Assembly (NCBI GenBank): GCA_964428895.1
Contig: CAYRZU010000068.1
Span: 1 to 17,475, forward strand
DNA: 17,475 bases
Direction of reading: 5' to 3'
DNA from: HyVt-337 sp964428895
GTDB taxonomy: Bacteria > Planctomycetota > Phycisphaerae > SM23-33
The notes below the pieces were generated by a model, which saw only the letters and a list, made by a program, of their open reading frames with translations, made no database searches and had not been told where the DNA came from. The translations under genes were made by a program, and so were the position numbers. This document shows, one piece after another, positions 1 through 6,998 of the stretch; position 1 is the stretch's first letter, and every line of letters begins with the position of its first letter.

Positions 1-489
1 ATCGACGCCGTCGACGCCAACGGCGAAGGCCCCTTTAGCCCCGAACGCAGCGGCGGCCTTCGGGTGGACTCCCTCAACCAACTGGTGCGCGATACCGGCG
101 ACGACGTCGCAGCCGTCCGCCGCCGCCTGACCCGCGAAGGCGGCCTGATGAGCCACCTCGGCACCACCGACGCGCTCGAGGTCGAGCGCCGCATTCAAGA
201 CGGCGACGCCGAGGCGAGGCTGGTCTACGAGGCCATGGCCTACGCGGTGGCCAAGCACATCGCCTCCTTGGCCGCCGCGGTCTGCGGCCAGGTGGACGGC
301 ATTGTGTTGACGGGCGGCCTGGCGAACTCGAAGATGTTGACCGATTGGATTGCCGAGCGGGTGGCCTTCCTGGCCCCAGTGCGGATCGAGCCGGGCGAAA
401 ATGAGATGCTCGCCCTGCGAGAAGGCACCGCCCGGGCCCTGGCCGGCGAGGAACCGATTCGGACGTACCCAACAGGAGAGATTGAATGA
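1..489 (+). CDS. buk: Butyrate kinase, C-terminal part (5' end outside window)
   Basis: This is the C-terminal ~162 residues of a butyrate kinase of the acetate/butyrate kinase (ASKHA) superfamily, which interconverts butyryl phosphate + ADP and butyrate + ATP in the cytoplasm. The reading frame is open from base 1. Family landmarks visible: the GEGPFSPERSG segment near the left edge, GGLMSHLGTTDALEVERRI, the helix GDAEARLVYEAMAYAVAKHI, the nucleotide-site strand DGIVLTGGLANSK, and the end APVRIEPGENEMLALREG. A GTG at 64 opens a shorter frame, but family-typical sequence lies upstream of it, so it is not the start. The TGA stop overlaps the ATG of the next gene (ATGA, 486-489), implying translational coupling with phosphate butyryltransferase. 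Branched-chain fatty-acid kinases look the same, so substrate chain length is not fixed by sequence. Confidence 0.93.
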   Translation: MDAVDANGEGPFSPERSGGLRVDSLNQLVRDTGDDVAAVRRRLTREGGLMSHLGTTDALEVERRIQDGDAEARLVYEAMAYAVAKHIASLAAAVCGQVDGIVLTGGLANSKMLTDWIAERVAFLAPVRIEPGENEMLALREGTARALAGEEPIRTYPTGEIE

Positions 490-1283
490 AGTCGTTCGCT
501 GACGTGCTCGCCGAAACGCAACGTGTCGGCCCCAAGAAGGTGGCCATTGCCGGCGCACCCAACGCCGAACTGACGGAAGCGTTCGATCGCGCTTCCGGAA
601 TGGGCATCGCCGAGCCCGTCGTCTTCGACGACGCCACCGCCGCCGCCATTGCCGTCCGGGACGGCCAGGCCGACGTTCTCATGAAAGGCGATGTCAGCTC
701 CAAGGAGTTCATGAAGGCGGTGCTGGTCAGAGAGCACGATTTCCGCACCGGCGAGTTAATCAGTCATCTGTTCGTGATTGAGTGTTTCGGGCGGCTGTTG
801 ATTATCACCGATGGCGGCATCTGCATCCGCCCCACGCTCGAGCAGAAGGCCGAGATCATCCGCAACACCGTTCCGATCGCTCAGCGCTTGGGCATGACCG
901 TGCCCAAGGTGGCGGTCCTAGCGGCCGTTGAGAAGGTCAACCCCAAGATGCCCGCGACGGTCGACGCCGATGCGTTGTCAAAGATGAACATCCCCGGCTG
1001 CGAAGTCCAAGGACCGTTGGCGCTGGACTTGGCCGTTTCGCCGGCGTCGGCGGAGACCAAGGGCGTTCCCGGGCCGGTTGCCGGCCACGCCGACGTGCTG
1101 CTCATGCCCGACATTGAGAGCGGCAACATGCTCTGCAAGGCCTTGATGTACTTCTGTGAGAAAGGCACCGGCGGGCTGGTCTCCGGCACGAAACGTCCCG
1201 TGACCTTCTCCAGCCGAGCGGACACCGCCGACACTAAGCTTCACACCATTGCCCTGGGCGTGCTCATGAGCGACCCGCTCTAG
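486..1283 (+). CDS. ptb: Phosphate butyryltransferase (phosphate acetyl/butyryl transferase family)
   Basis: A 265-residue cytoplasmic enzyme that exchanges CoA for phosphate on butyryl-CoA (or a related short or branched acyl-CoA), giving the acyl phosphate used by the adjacent kinase. Family motifs: ADVLMKGDVSS at about 63-72, IITDGGICIRPTLEQKAEII at about 106-125, VEKVNPKMPAT at about 148-158, and the C-terminal PDIESGNMLCKALMYF at about 208-223 with GTKRPVTFSSRAD. It is somewhat shorter than the roughly 300 residues usual for Ptb, mainly at the N-terminus, but no earlier in-frame start fits because its ATG overlaps the buk stop. The upstream GGAGAG at 474-479 is a plausible ribosome binding site inside buk. 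The stop shares a CTAG palindrome (1280-1283) with the stop of the convergent minus-strand gene. Pta is a less likely alternative because a butyrate kinase is its partner. Confidence 0.92.
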   Translation: MKSFADVLAETQRVGPKKVAIAGAPNAELTEAFDRASGMGIAEPVVFDDATAAAIAVRDGQADVLMKGDVSSKEFMKAVLVREHDFRTGELISHLFVIECFGRLLIITDGGICIRPTLEQKAEIIRNTVPIAQRLGMTVPKVAVLAAVEKVNPKMPATVDADALSKMNIPGCEVQGPLALDLAVSPASAETKGVPGPVAGHADVLLMPDIESGNMLCKALMYFCEKGTGGLVSGTKRPVTFSSRADTADTKLHTIALGVLMSDPL

Positions 1284-1900
1284 TTGCGGCCCCGGCGACC
1301 CCGGGCTCCGCTGCGCTGCCGGTCCTGACCGCCACGCCCGGCGCCAGCCCGGTTGCTCCGCTGTTGCGAAGTCCCCGCCGCCCGTCCCCCGCGACCCGTC
1401 GCGGCGCCGTTGCGCCGAGCCGGTGCGTTCGACCGCACTTGCTGGTTCCGACCATTCGACCCACGCCCGCTACTGGCGCGCGTGTGGTTCGGGCGCGTTC
1501 GGCGCGTCGCCGAGCCACCACGGCCCTGACGGTGGCCTGACGCCTGCCGTTGCGGATGCTGCCGCCGCCGAGGCGCCGCATGATGCGAGCTTCGGCCGTT
1601 CGACGCCCGATGCCCCGAGCGCGATACGTTCATCCGCGTGTGCGGCCGGTGGGAACTTCCGGACCGATGGCTCGACCGAGACACATGCCGTCGCGGGCTC
1701 GCCTGAACGTATCGGACGTGGATGCCCGTCCCGCGCCAGGCTCGGCCGTGGCTGCTGGAATAGTACCCCCCGTAAACGGGCCTGCTCCGCCAGACCGATC
1801 GGCCCGGCCGATGATAGACCACTTGTCGCTCATGGGCGATCGCTGAGTCGCACCCGGCGCCCAGCACCACCGCAATGAGTCCAACTAGACATGTACGCAT
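1280..1900 (-). CDS. Small secreted, very basic Arg/Ser/Gly-rich protein of unknown function
   Basis: 206 residues, not recognised. The N-terminus MRTCLVGLIAVVLGAGCDSAIA is a signal peptide: an Ala-X-Ala site after about residue 22 fits signal peptidase I, while Cys17 gives only an imperfect lipobox (Leu is one position too far). After it comes a Tyr/Arg/Gly stretch, then a long tail of Arg, Ser, His, Gly and Gln with RGG-like triplets (GRGGRAAG, AGRGGQ, GARGRRGRN), probably disordered and able to bind polyanions. An AAGGAG ribosome site sits 8 bases before the ATG, in the same leader pattern as the two secreted genes upstream. It probably follows the 2023-3071 gene in one transcript (122-base gap). 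The Y-G-(x3)-S-S ... W ... I-x-x-R-x-V pattern near residues 44-65 resembles the C-terminus of that gene. The low-complexity frame could be partly fortuitous, but the signal peptide and ribosome site argue that it is real. Confidence 0.62.
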   Translation of the reverse strand: MRTCLVGLIAVVLGAGCDSAIAHERQVVYHRPGRSVWRSRPVYGGYYSSSHGRAWRGTGIHVRYVQASPRRHVSRSSHRSGSSHRPHTRMNVSRSGHRASNGRSSHHAAPRRRQHPQRQASGHRQGRGGSATRRTRPNHTRASSGRGSNGRNQQVRSNAPARRNGAATGRGGRAAGTSQQRSNRAGAGRGGQDRQRSGARGRRGRN

Positions 1901-2022
1901 GATCGTGCTCCTTCCGTCTCCCGCCTGTGATATCCGACGCTATTGATATGCCGTTGCAGGCGCCCCGCAGACGCGACGAACCTATCGCCCGCCGCATCTG
2001 CGACGCCCGCATCTCAGATCGT

Positions 2023-3071
2023 CTACCGCAGCACCACGCGGGCCCGAATCCAGCCGTTGTCCCACGTGAAGCCGCCACTGATATTGCTGCTCGTGCCATA
2101 GTGCGACCGGCCCGAGCTGTAAACACGACCCGACCGCCCGTGCCCCGACCGATAATGTCGGCCGTAACGGCCCTTGGTGTAATGACGCTGCCGAACGACC
2201 GTCGGCCGCGAATGACGCGGCAGGACAATGCGCGGACTAACGTCAATGCACCATCCCCCGGGCGTCCAGGTGTTGTAGGGCTCCGGCTCCGGGTAGTGCA
2301 CCACCTTCCGGGCCGGCTGCGTGTCGAACTCGATCTCGTAGCCGCCGGCTTGATCTCGACTTCACTGTCCGGGGCATCCAACTCGAGCTTGATCAGTACC
2401 CCGTCCATGCCGCCGCCAGTGGAAGCGACCCACTTGACCTGGTCGCCGGAGACCTGCTTGACCTTGTCGCCATCGACGATGATGGTCTGGGTCAGCTTGT
2501 GCTTGATCTTGGCCAACCGGATGGCCATCGTCTCGTCGAAGTCGGCCACGTCCTGGGCGTATTGCCGGTCGATCTTGGCCAGGATCTTCTTGAGCTTCTT
2601 GCGCTTATGGATAGTCTTGAAGGCCTTCTGACGCGCGTGTTGACGCTGGGCGCCCGCCTCTTGAAGAAAGCTCGCGCGCTTCTCCTTCCACAGCCACACG
2701 GCGTGGTTGTAGGCGTCTTGGTCGAAGACCTTCGTCTTGCTGCCATTCGGTTCGAACTTGATCGTCTGGACCACCGTGGCGAAGCCGTCGTCGACCTCGA
2801 CCTTGCCTTTCCAGGTCTTGGTCGGCTGGGGGCCGGAGGCGACCTTGTCGACGTCGCCCCACAGCACCTGAAGGTACGCCACGTATTGGCCGTCAATCCA
2901 CTTGGTGTGGGTGACCGTCGCCTGCAGCACCTGGGCGCCCTGGCCTCGCGTGAAGACCTTGTCGGTCTTGAAGCCCGCCACCCTTAGCGCGTCGGCGCCC
3001 TGGCCCCCAAAGGCCACCGACGAAGCCAGCACCACCGCACACATGGCTGTAATGGTTGTGACGAGTTTCAT
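2023..3071 (-). pseudogene. Secreted paralogue with WGD-type domain, coiled coil and H/Y/R/G-rich tail; apparent 1-base frameshift
   Basis: Unrecognised secreted protein, about 349 residues if the frame is repaired. Start ATG at 3071 has AAGGAG 7 bases upstream. Parts in order: signal peptide (1 to about 22, MKLVTTITAMCAVVLASSVAFG), a beta-rich part with VLWGDVD (69-75), a Lys-rich helical or coiled-coil stretch (about 130-195), a second beta part (W214, DGVLIKLELDAPDSEVEIKPA, 223-243). The open frame then turns into Arg/Ser junk and runs 71 bases into the next gene. Slipping back one base near 2343 continues as GYEIEFDTQPARKVV and an H/Y/R/G-rich tail ending GWIRARVVLR with TAG at 2023. The repaired junction aligns with VFIKAGEHTIKLEIGP of the 3789-4691 paralogue, so I read a missing G in a GGCGGC run. 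It may be a true mutation, an assembly error, or recoding; no standard slippery heptamer is seen. Confidence 0.7.
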
Positions 3072-3301
3072 GGCGTTCTCCTTCTAGCTCATCTTCACTA
3101 CGCTGCCAAAATCTCTGACAGGCCAAACGGCACCGACCCCCGGTCATTGAAACCCCTGCAAATAAAGGCGACCATGACCCCCGGTCACTGACTGCCGGTC
3201 ACATCCGCGGTGGGCTGTTGGCGCATCGTGCAAGCAAACGATGGCTGGTTGCTGTGGCTCATTGCGGTAGAATGATCGCCGGACCTTTATATAAGGAAGG
3301 C
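3072..3301. promoter_or_regulatory. Divergent intergenic region with repeated GGTCA-type motif (possible operator)
   Basis: This 230-base gap separates a secreted-protein gene (minus strand) from a small plus-strand gene. It contains a 16-base direct repeat, GACCCCCGGTCAYTGA, at 3135-3150 and 3176-3191 (one mismatch, 41-base spacing, close to four helical turns). Each copy holds an inverted GACC/GGTC core. A further half-copy, CCGGTCAC, lies at 3195-3202, 14 bases after the CCGGTCAC inside the second copy. Such an arrangement fits a transcription-factor binding site acting on one or both divergent genes. A -10-like TAGAAT lies at 3268-3273, with only weak -35 candidates. No protein is assigned to the site. 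Confidence 0.4.
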
Positions 3302-3778
3302 ATGCCCATGACCGGGGACGCGACCATCGTAACAACACTTGAAGAACTGGCCGCCAAGATCGGCAGCTTCGACGATCCGCGGCGCGCGTCGATGGAATGG
3401 AAGCAGGTGTTCAAGCTCCTGCAGAAGACGGACGTCCCGGCCGGCCGCATTACACACATCACCGGTATGCGAGATAGGGCACAACTGGCTGAGCTGATCG
3501 AGCAACTCCGCCACCCGGAAGTGGCCCCCGAGAGTTCTGGCGACGTGTCCGATGAGGACTGCAAGAAGGCCTACAACGCTTTCAAGAAGCGGATGAAGCT
3601 GACGGTCCTGGACGAAGAATCCAAGCTCGGCCGCAGCCCGCTAACCAAAGGCTCCGCGGCCAGCACCCCGGCCATTGTCCCACCCGGCGAATGGCCCGAG
3701 GCGGTCTGGCAGGAATTGACTCGCCAGGGCAAGCTGCACTACATCGGCGACGGCTTTTACGAGCTCGCCAAGCACTAG
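3302..3778 (+). CDS. Small conserved-looking cytoplasmic protein of unknown function
   Basis: 158 residues from the ATG at 3302, or 156 from the ATG at 3308. The AAGGAAGG at 3293-3300 sits 4-10 bases before these two ATGs and rules out the TTG at 3218 that opens the frame. No signal peptide or membrane segment is present. The protein is largely helical and charged. It has an N-terminal helix (TTLEELAAKIGSF), a segment like a helix-turn-helix or helical hairpin (RITHITGMRDRAQLAELIEQL), then a basic helix and LDEESKLGRSPLTKG, and a compact C-terminus (PPGEWPEAVWQELTRQGK then LHYIGDGFYEL) resembling a small winged fold. I recall similar short proteins in planctomycetes but cannot name a family. 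It ends 10 bases before the stop of the convergent gene. Confidence 0.72.
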   Translation: MPMTGDATIVTTLEELAAKIGSFDDPRRASMEWKQVFKLLQKTDVPAGRITHITGMRDRAQLAELIEQLRHPEVAPESSGDVSDEDCKKAYNAFKKRMKLTVLDEESKLGRSPLTKGSAASTPAIVPPGEWPEAVWQELTRQGKLHYIGDGFYELAKH

Positions 3779-3788
3779 CGCCCGGCTG

Positions 3789-4691
3789 CTAGAACGGCTG
3801 GACCACCAGGCCGCCGGTATCGCCGCCATCGTCATCACCTTCGACATCATTCACGTCGGGCTCAGCTCCCCCGGCCGGCCGGGGACCGATTTCCAGCTTG
3901 ATGGTGTGCTCGCCCGCTTTGATGAACACGGTGGCTTCGGGGCCTTCCAGGTCCAGGCGGAATAGCAAACCGTCGGTGGCGCCAACCACACCCGCCTTCC
4001 ATTCCAGCCGGTCGGCCGGGCCGTCTTCGACCAGCTTGTCGACGCCCGAACCTTCGCCCGGCTGCCGGTGCTTGCGGATGGCCCTAACGCCCTTGTCGAC
4101 CCGTGCGTCGTTCTTGACGATAGCTCGCCCGAACTTCTCCTCCAACTCCGCCAATGCCCGCTCAAGCTTGGCGGGGTTCTTGATCCGCCGGCGAGCCCTG
4201 GCCTTGGCAACTTCCAGTCGCTTGGCCGCCCTGGCCTCGAACGCCTGCTTCAGCTCAGCCGCCTTGGCCTCTAGCTGCTCATCGGTGAGCTTCTCGGGTC
4301 GCGGCGAGCCGTCGTCGAAGGCCACTTCCTTGACCACCCGGGCCGTACCGCCTTCGATTTCTAGCACACCGTCCCAGTTGCTGTAGTAGTCGGGCGAGAT
4401 CTCCTTGAGCTTGTTGTCCAGGTCGCCCCAGTGGATGAACACGTAGGCCCGCGGGCCGTCGTCGGTCTGCACCGAGTAGGTCGCGAACCCGCGCAGCAGA
4501 TCGGTCTCGCTATTGACGCGTTCGAATTTCTCCGCCACGTGCTTGCGAAGCGCCTTGAGCCACGCGTTGCGCCTCTGCAGCTTGGTATGGGCCTTCTTCC
4601 TGGCAACATCCTTATCCCGAGCCATCGCCGGCCCCGCCAGCACCGCTCCCGCCAACACCACCATCAATATGATCCGTAGTCCACGTAGCAT
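3789..4691 (-). CDS. Secreted protein with HWGDLD domain and coiled coil, paralogue of the 2023-3071 gene
   Basis: 300 residues, family not recognised. The signal peptide is MLRGLRIILMVVLAGAVLAGPAMA (cleavage after about residue 24). Then come a basic helical stretch (25-60), a beta-rich part with YVFIHWGDLD (83-92) and WDGVLEIEGGTARVV (106-120), a Lys/Glu/Ala coiled coil (about 135-205), a second beta part (W231 to P270, with GLLFRLDLEGPEATVFIKAG), and an acidic Asp/Gly tail. The order and both motifs match the 2023-3071 gene, so the two are diverged paralogues; their tails differ (acidic here, basic there). AAGGAG lies 7 bases before the ATG in the same leader as the paralogue. It is probably periplasmic or surface-located in a planctomycete-type envelope. 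No catalytic residues are apparent, so a structural or binding role is more likely than an enzyme. Confidence 0.85.
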   Translation of the reverse strand: MLRGLRIILMVVLAGAVLAGPAMARDKDVARKKAHTKLQRRNAWLKALRKHVAEKFERVNSETDLLRGFATYSVQTDDGPRAYVFIHWGDLDNKLKEISPDYYSNWDGVLEIEGGTARVVKEVAFDDGSPRPEKLTDEQLEAKAAELKQAFEARAAKRLEVAKARARRRIKNPAKLERALAELEEKFGRAIVKNDARVDKGVRAIRKHRQPGEGSGVDKLVEDGPADRLEWKAGVVGATDGLLFRLDLEGPEATVFIKAGEHTIKLEIGPRPAGGAEPDVNDVEGDDDGGDTGGLVVQPF

Positions 4692-4854
4692 GGTCGTTCT
4701 CCTTCATTCGATCTGCCATCGGCCCGATAGGCCCCATCCAGCATATATCCAAACGCGGCGCCGGACGCTCTATTCCACAAATTCTGGCGGCAGTCGGCCG
4801 GTTGCCAACTCGGCCGGTCGGGATTGTCGGATCGGCCGGCGAGCCCAAAGGCAC

Positions 4855-4883
4855 TTGACTTGGCCATGTTTGGCCCGTACGAT
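4855..4883 (+). promoter_or_regulatory. Sigma-70-type promoter of the etfB-etfA-acyl-CoA dehydrogenase operon
   Basis: TTGACT at 4855-4860 and TACGAT at 4878-4883 are separated by exactly 17 bases and each differs from consensus by one or two positions. Transcription would start near 4890, giving a leader of about 100 bases before etfB. No competing match of this quality is seen between the minus-strand gene (start 4691) and etfB. Confidence 0.65.
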
Positions 4884-4934
4884 CTCCGGGCTGTATGGGT
4901 GACGGTCCCGCATGGGGCCGTTATTGCATTCGGA

Positions 4935-4956
4935 GGTCCGCCCGTCCGGGCCGACC
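4935..4956 (+). promoter_or_regulatory. Hairpin in the etfB leader
   Basis: GGTC-C-GCCCG-TC-CGGGC-C-GACC forms a 10-position stem with one C/C mismatch, in the presumed 5' leader about 35 bases before the etfB start. No T-run follows, so it is not an obvious terminator; it could stabilise the leader or bind a protein. The GGTC/GACC ends echo the motif in the 3135-3202 repeats, which may be chance at this GC content. Confidence 0.3.
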
Positions 4957-4991
4957 ATCACACAAACAGCGAACCACGCAAGGAGACGATT

Positions 4992-5915
4992 GTGGGACTC
5001 AACTGCGTCGTCTGCGTCAAGCAGGTGCCGGACACCAAGCGCATTACCGGTGAGGCGATGACCGAAGAGGGCACCGTCAACCGTCGCGCACTGCCGGCGA
5101 TTTTCAACCCCGAAGACCTCAACGCCCTGGAATCGGCCCTGGCCGTCCGCGATGAATACGGCGGCGCGGTGACCGTCGTCACCATGGGCCTGCCCGCCGC
5201 GTGCGAAGTGCTCCGCCAGAGCCTCTTCCGCGGGGCCGACCGCGCGGTGCTGATCACCGACCGCCGCGCCGCCGCCTCGGACACGCTGGCCACCAGTTAC
5301 ATCCTGTCGCGAGCGGTCGAGAAGCTCGAGGCCGACCTGGTCTTTTGCGGCCGACAGGCCATCGACGGCGATACCGCCCAGGTGGGCCCCCAGTTGGCCG
5401 AGAAGCTCGACCTGCCCGTGGTCAGCTACGTCGAGGAGATTGCCTCGATCGCCGACGGCAAGCTGACGGCCAAGCGTAACGTGGGCAACGGGTGGGAACT
5501 CGTCGCCTGCGAGCTGCCGGCCCTGCTGACGGTGATGGACACCGCCAACACGCCGCGGCCGCCCGCCTCGCGTCGCATGATGAAGTTCAAGAAGGCCTGC
5601 TCGAAGTCCGAGGTCGAAGCTAAGGCCGAAGACCTCCTGGAAGGCGACTTCGAAAACTACACCGCCGAACTGAAGGCCACCGAAGTCGAGAAATACTGCA
5701 AGAAGCTCGCGGCCGAAGGCCTGCAGATCGAGCAGTGGAACCTCGACGATCTTGGTGCGGACATGGCTTGGTGCGGCCGCGACGGCAGCCCCACCAAGGT
5801 TCACCGTATTCAGTCGGTCGTGCTGACCGGCGGCGAATACCACGAGTTCCCGCCCACCGACGAAGGCATCACCGAGCTGCTGGGTGATCTGATCAAAGAC
5901 CACACCATCGGATAG
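4992..5915 (+). CDS. etfB: Electron transfer flavoprotein beta subunit
   Basis: 307 residues from a GTG at 4992, chosen because AAGGAG lies at 4980-4985 (6-base gap) and the protein then begins GLNCVVCVKQVPDT, the normal EtfB N-terminus. The frame is open back to 4824, but that part covers the promoter. EtfB pairs with EtfA to carry electrons from acyl-CoA dehydrogenases. Motifs: NPEDLNALESAL (39-50), VTVVTMG (60-66), SDTLATSY (96-103), GRQAIDGDTAQVGP (120-133), TPRPPASRRMMKFKKA (187-202) and DLGAD...GSPTKVHRI (252-271). The DTLATSY and GRQAIDGDTAQVGP signatures resemble EtfB of the anaerobe or bifurcating type, which would bind FAD rather than AMP; this is an inference. A charged Glu/Lys-rich insertion of about 45 residues (about 203-246) precedes the C-terminal segment. 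It is first in the operon, with etfA 6 bases downstream. Confidence 0.94.
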   Translation: MGLNCVVCVKQVPDTKRITGEAMTEEGTVNRRALPAIFNPEDLNALESALAVRDEYGGAVTVVTMGLPAACEVLRQSLFRGADRAVLITDRRAAASDTLATSYILSRAVEKLEADLVFCGRQAIDGDTAQVGPQLAEKLDLPVVSYVEEIASIADGKLTAKRNVGNGWELVACELPALLTVMDTANTPRPPASRRMMKFKKACSKSEVEAKAEDLLEGDFENYTAELKATEVEKYCKKLAAEGLQIEQWNLDDLGADMAWCGRDGSPTKVHRIQSVVLTGGEYHEFPPTDEGITELLGDLIKDHTIG

Positions 5916-5921
5916 AGAACC

Positions 5922-6986
5922 ATGATTGAAGTAAACAGAGACGGAGAAGTCTGGGTTTTCGCAGAGCAGGAAGACGGCAAGCTGTCGGAAGTGCCGCTGG
6001 AGTTGCTGAGCAAGGCCCGCGAACTGGCCGACCAACTTTCCGTGCCCATGGCGGCGGTGCTGGCCACAGCCGAAGCGTCCGACATGGCCGCGGCGCTGAT
6101 CGCCCATGGGGCCGACAAGGTCTACGTGGCCGCCGACCCGCTGCTGGGCCACTACCAAACCGCCAGCTACTGCCACGTGATGTGCAAGCTCATCGAGCAG
6201 CACAAGCCGCAGATCGTGCTCTATGGCGCTACAGCTATCGGCCGCGACTTGGCTCCCACCGTGGCCTCGGCCATGAAGTGCGGACTGACGGCCGACTGCA
6301 CCGACCTGCAAATCGGCGATCACAAGCCCGCCGGCAGTGACGAAATCCACAAGAACCTGCTGCTGCAGATTCGCCCCGCCTTCGGCGGCAATATCATCGC
6401 CACCATCGTCAACTTCGACCGCTGGCCGCAAATGGCGACCGTCCGCGAAGGCGTGATGCCCATGCCCGAGCCCGACGCCAAGCGAAAAGGGGAGGTCGTG
6501 GATTCGCCGGTCAGCCTGGCCGGCCTGAAGCTGCCCCTGGAGATCATCGAAAGTCATCGCCAGGAAAAGTCGGTCAACCTCAAAGCCGCTCGCGTGATCG
6601 TGGCCGGCGGCGCCGGCGTCGGCAGCAAAGACAACTTCAAGCTGATCTGGGACCTGGCCCACGCCCTGGGCGGAGCCGTTGGCGGCTCTCGCGCGGCGGT
6701 GGACCTGGGCTTTGTCGACCACGACCATCAGGTCGGCCAGACCGGCACGACCGTTCGCCCGGCCTTGTACGTGGCGTGCGGCATTAGCGGGGCCGTTCAG
6801 CACACCGCCGGCATGGGCGAAGCCGGCAAGATCCTCGCGATCAATATCGACCCCGCCGCGCCGATCTTCGCCCACGCCCATTACGGCATCGTGGGCGACA
6901 TGAACGTCGTGATCCCCAAGATGATCAAGATCCTCCGAAGCGGCGGCGCCATCGAAGCCGCTGCCGCCGAGGCCGCCAAGAGCTAA
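5922..6986 (+). CDS. etfA: Electron transfer flavoprotein alpha subunit
   Basis: 354 residues. It forms the FAD-carrying heterodimer with EtfB and accepts electrons from acyl-CoA dehydrogenase. The N-terminal domain starts WVFAEQEDGKLSEVPLELL (11-29), followed by LYGATAIGRDLAPTVASAM (100-118), the strand RPAFGGNIIATIV (151-163) and the hinge RVIVAGGAGVGS (224-235). The C-terminal FAD domain has VGQTGTTVRPALYVACGISG (271-290), QH (293-294) and AINIDPAAPIF (306-316), then YGIVGD (321-326). All expected FAD contacts are present. The ATG follows the etfB stop by 6 bases with only a weak AGAG ribosome site, consistent with coupled translation. A QHxAGM-type loop and no ferredoxin fusion are seen, so the electron acceptor beyond EtfAB is not encoded here. 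Confidence 0.95.
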   Translation: MIEVNRDGEVWVFAEQEDGKLSEVPLELLSKARELADQLSVPMAAVLATAEASDMAAALIAHGADKVYVAADPLLGHYQTASYCHVMCKLIEQHKPQIVLYGATAIGRDLAPTVASAMKCGLTADCTDLQIGDHKPAGSDEIHKNLLLQIRPAFGGNIIATIVNFDRWPQMATVREGVMPMPEPDAKRKGEVVDSPVSLAGLKLPLEIIESHRQEKSVNLKAARVIVAGGAGVGSKDNFKLIWDLAHALGGAVGGSRAAVDLGFVDHDHQVGQTGTTVRPALYVACGISGAVQHTAGMGEAGKILAINIDPAAPIFAHAHYGIVGDMNVVIPKMIKILRSGGAIEAAAAEAAKS

Positions 6987-6998
6987 ACGGACCACACC

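Noticed and set aside
1830..2022. Continuation of the 2023-3071 gene past the frameshift to 1830
   Set aside because: The residues are Arg/Ser/Gly-rich with no match to the paralogue and would overlap the start and ribosome site of the next gene; the alternative frame ends at 2023 with protein-like sequence.
4824..4991. N-terminal extension of EtfB from 4824
   Set aside because: It covers the promoter and leader; the GTG at 4992 has a proper ribosome site and gives the normal family N-terminus.
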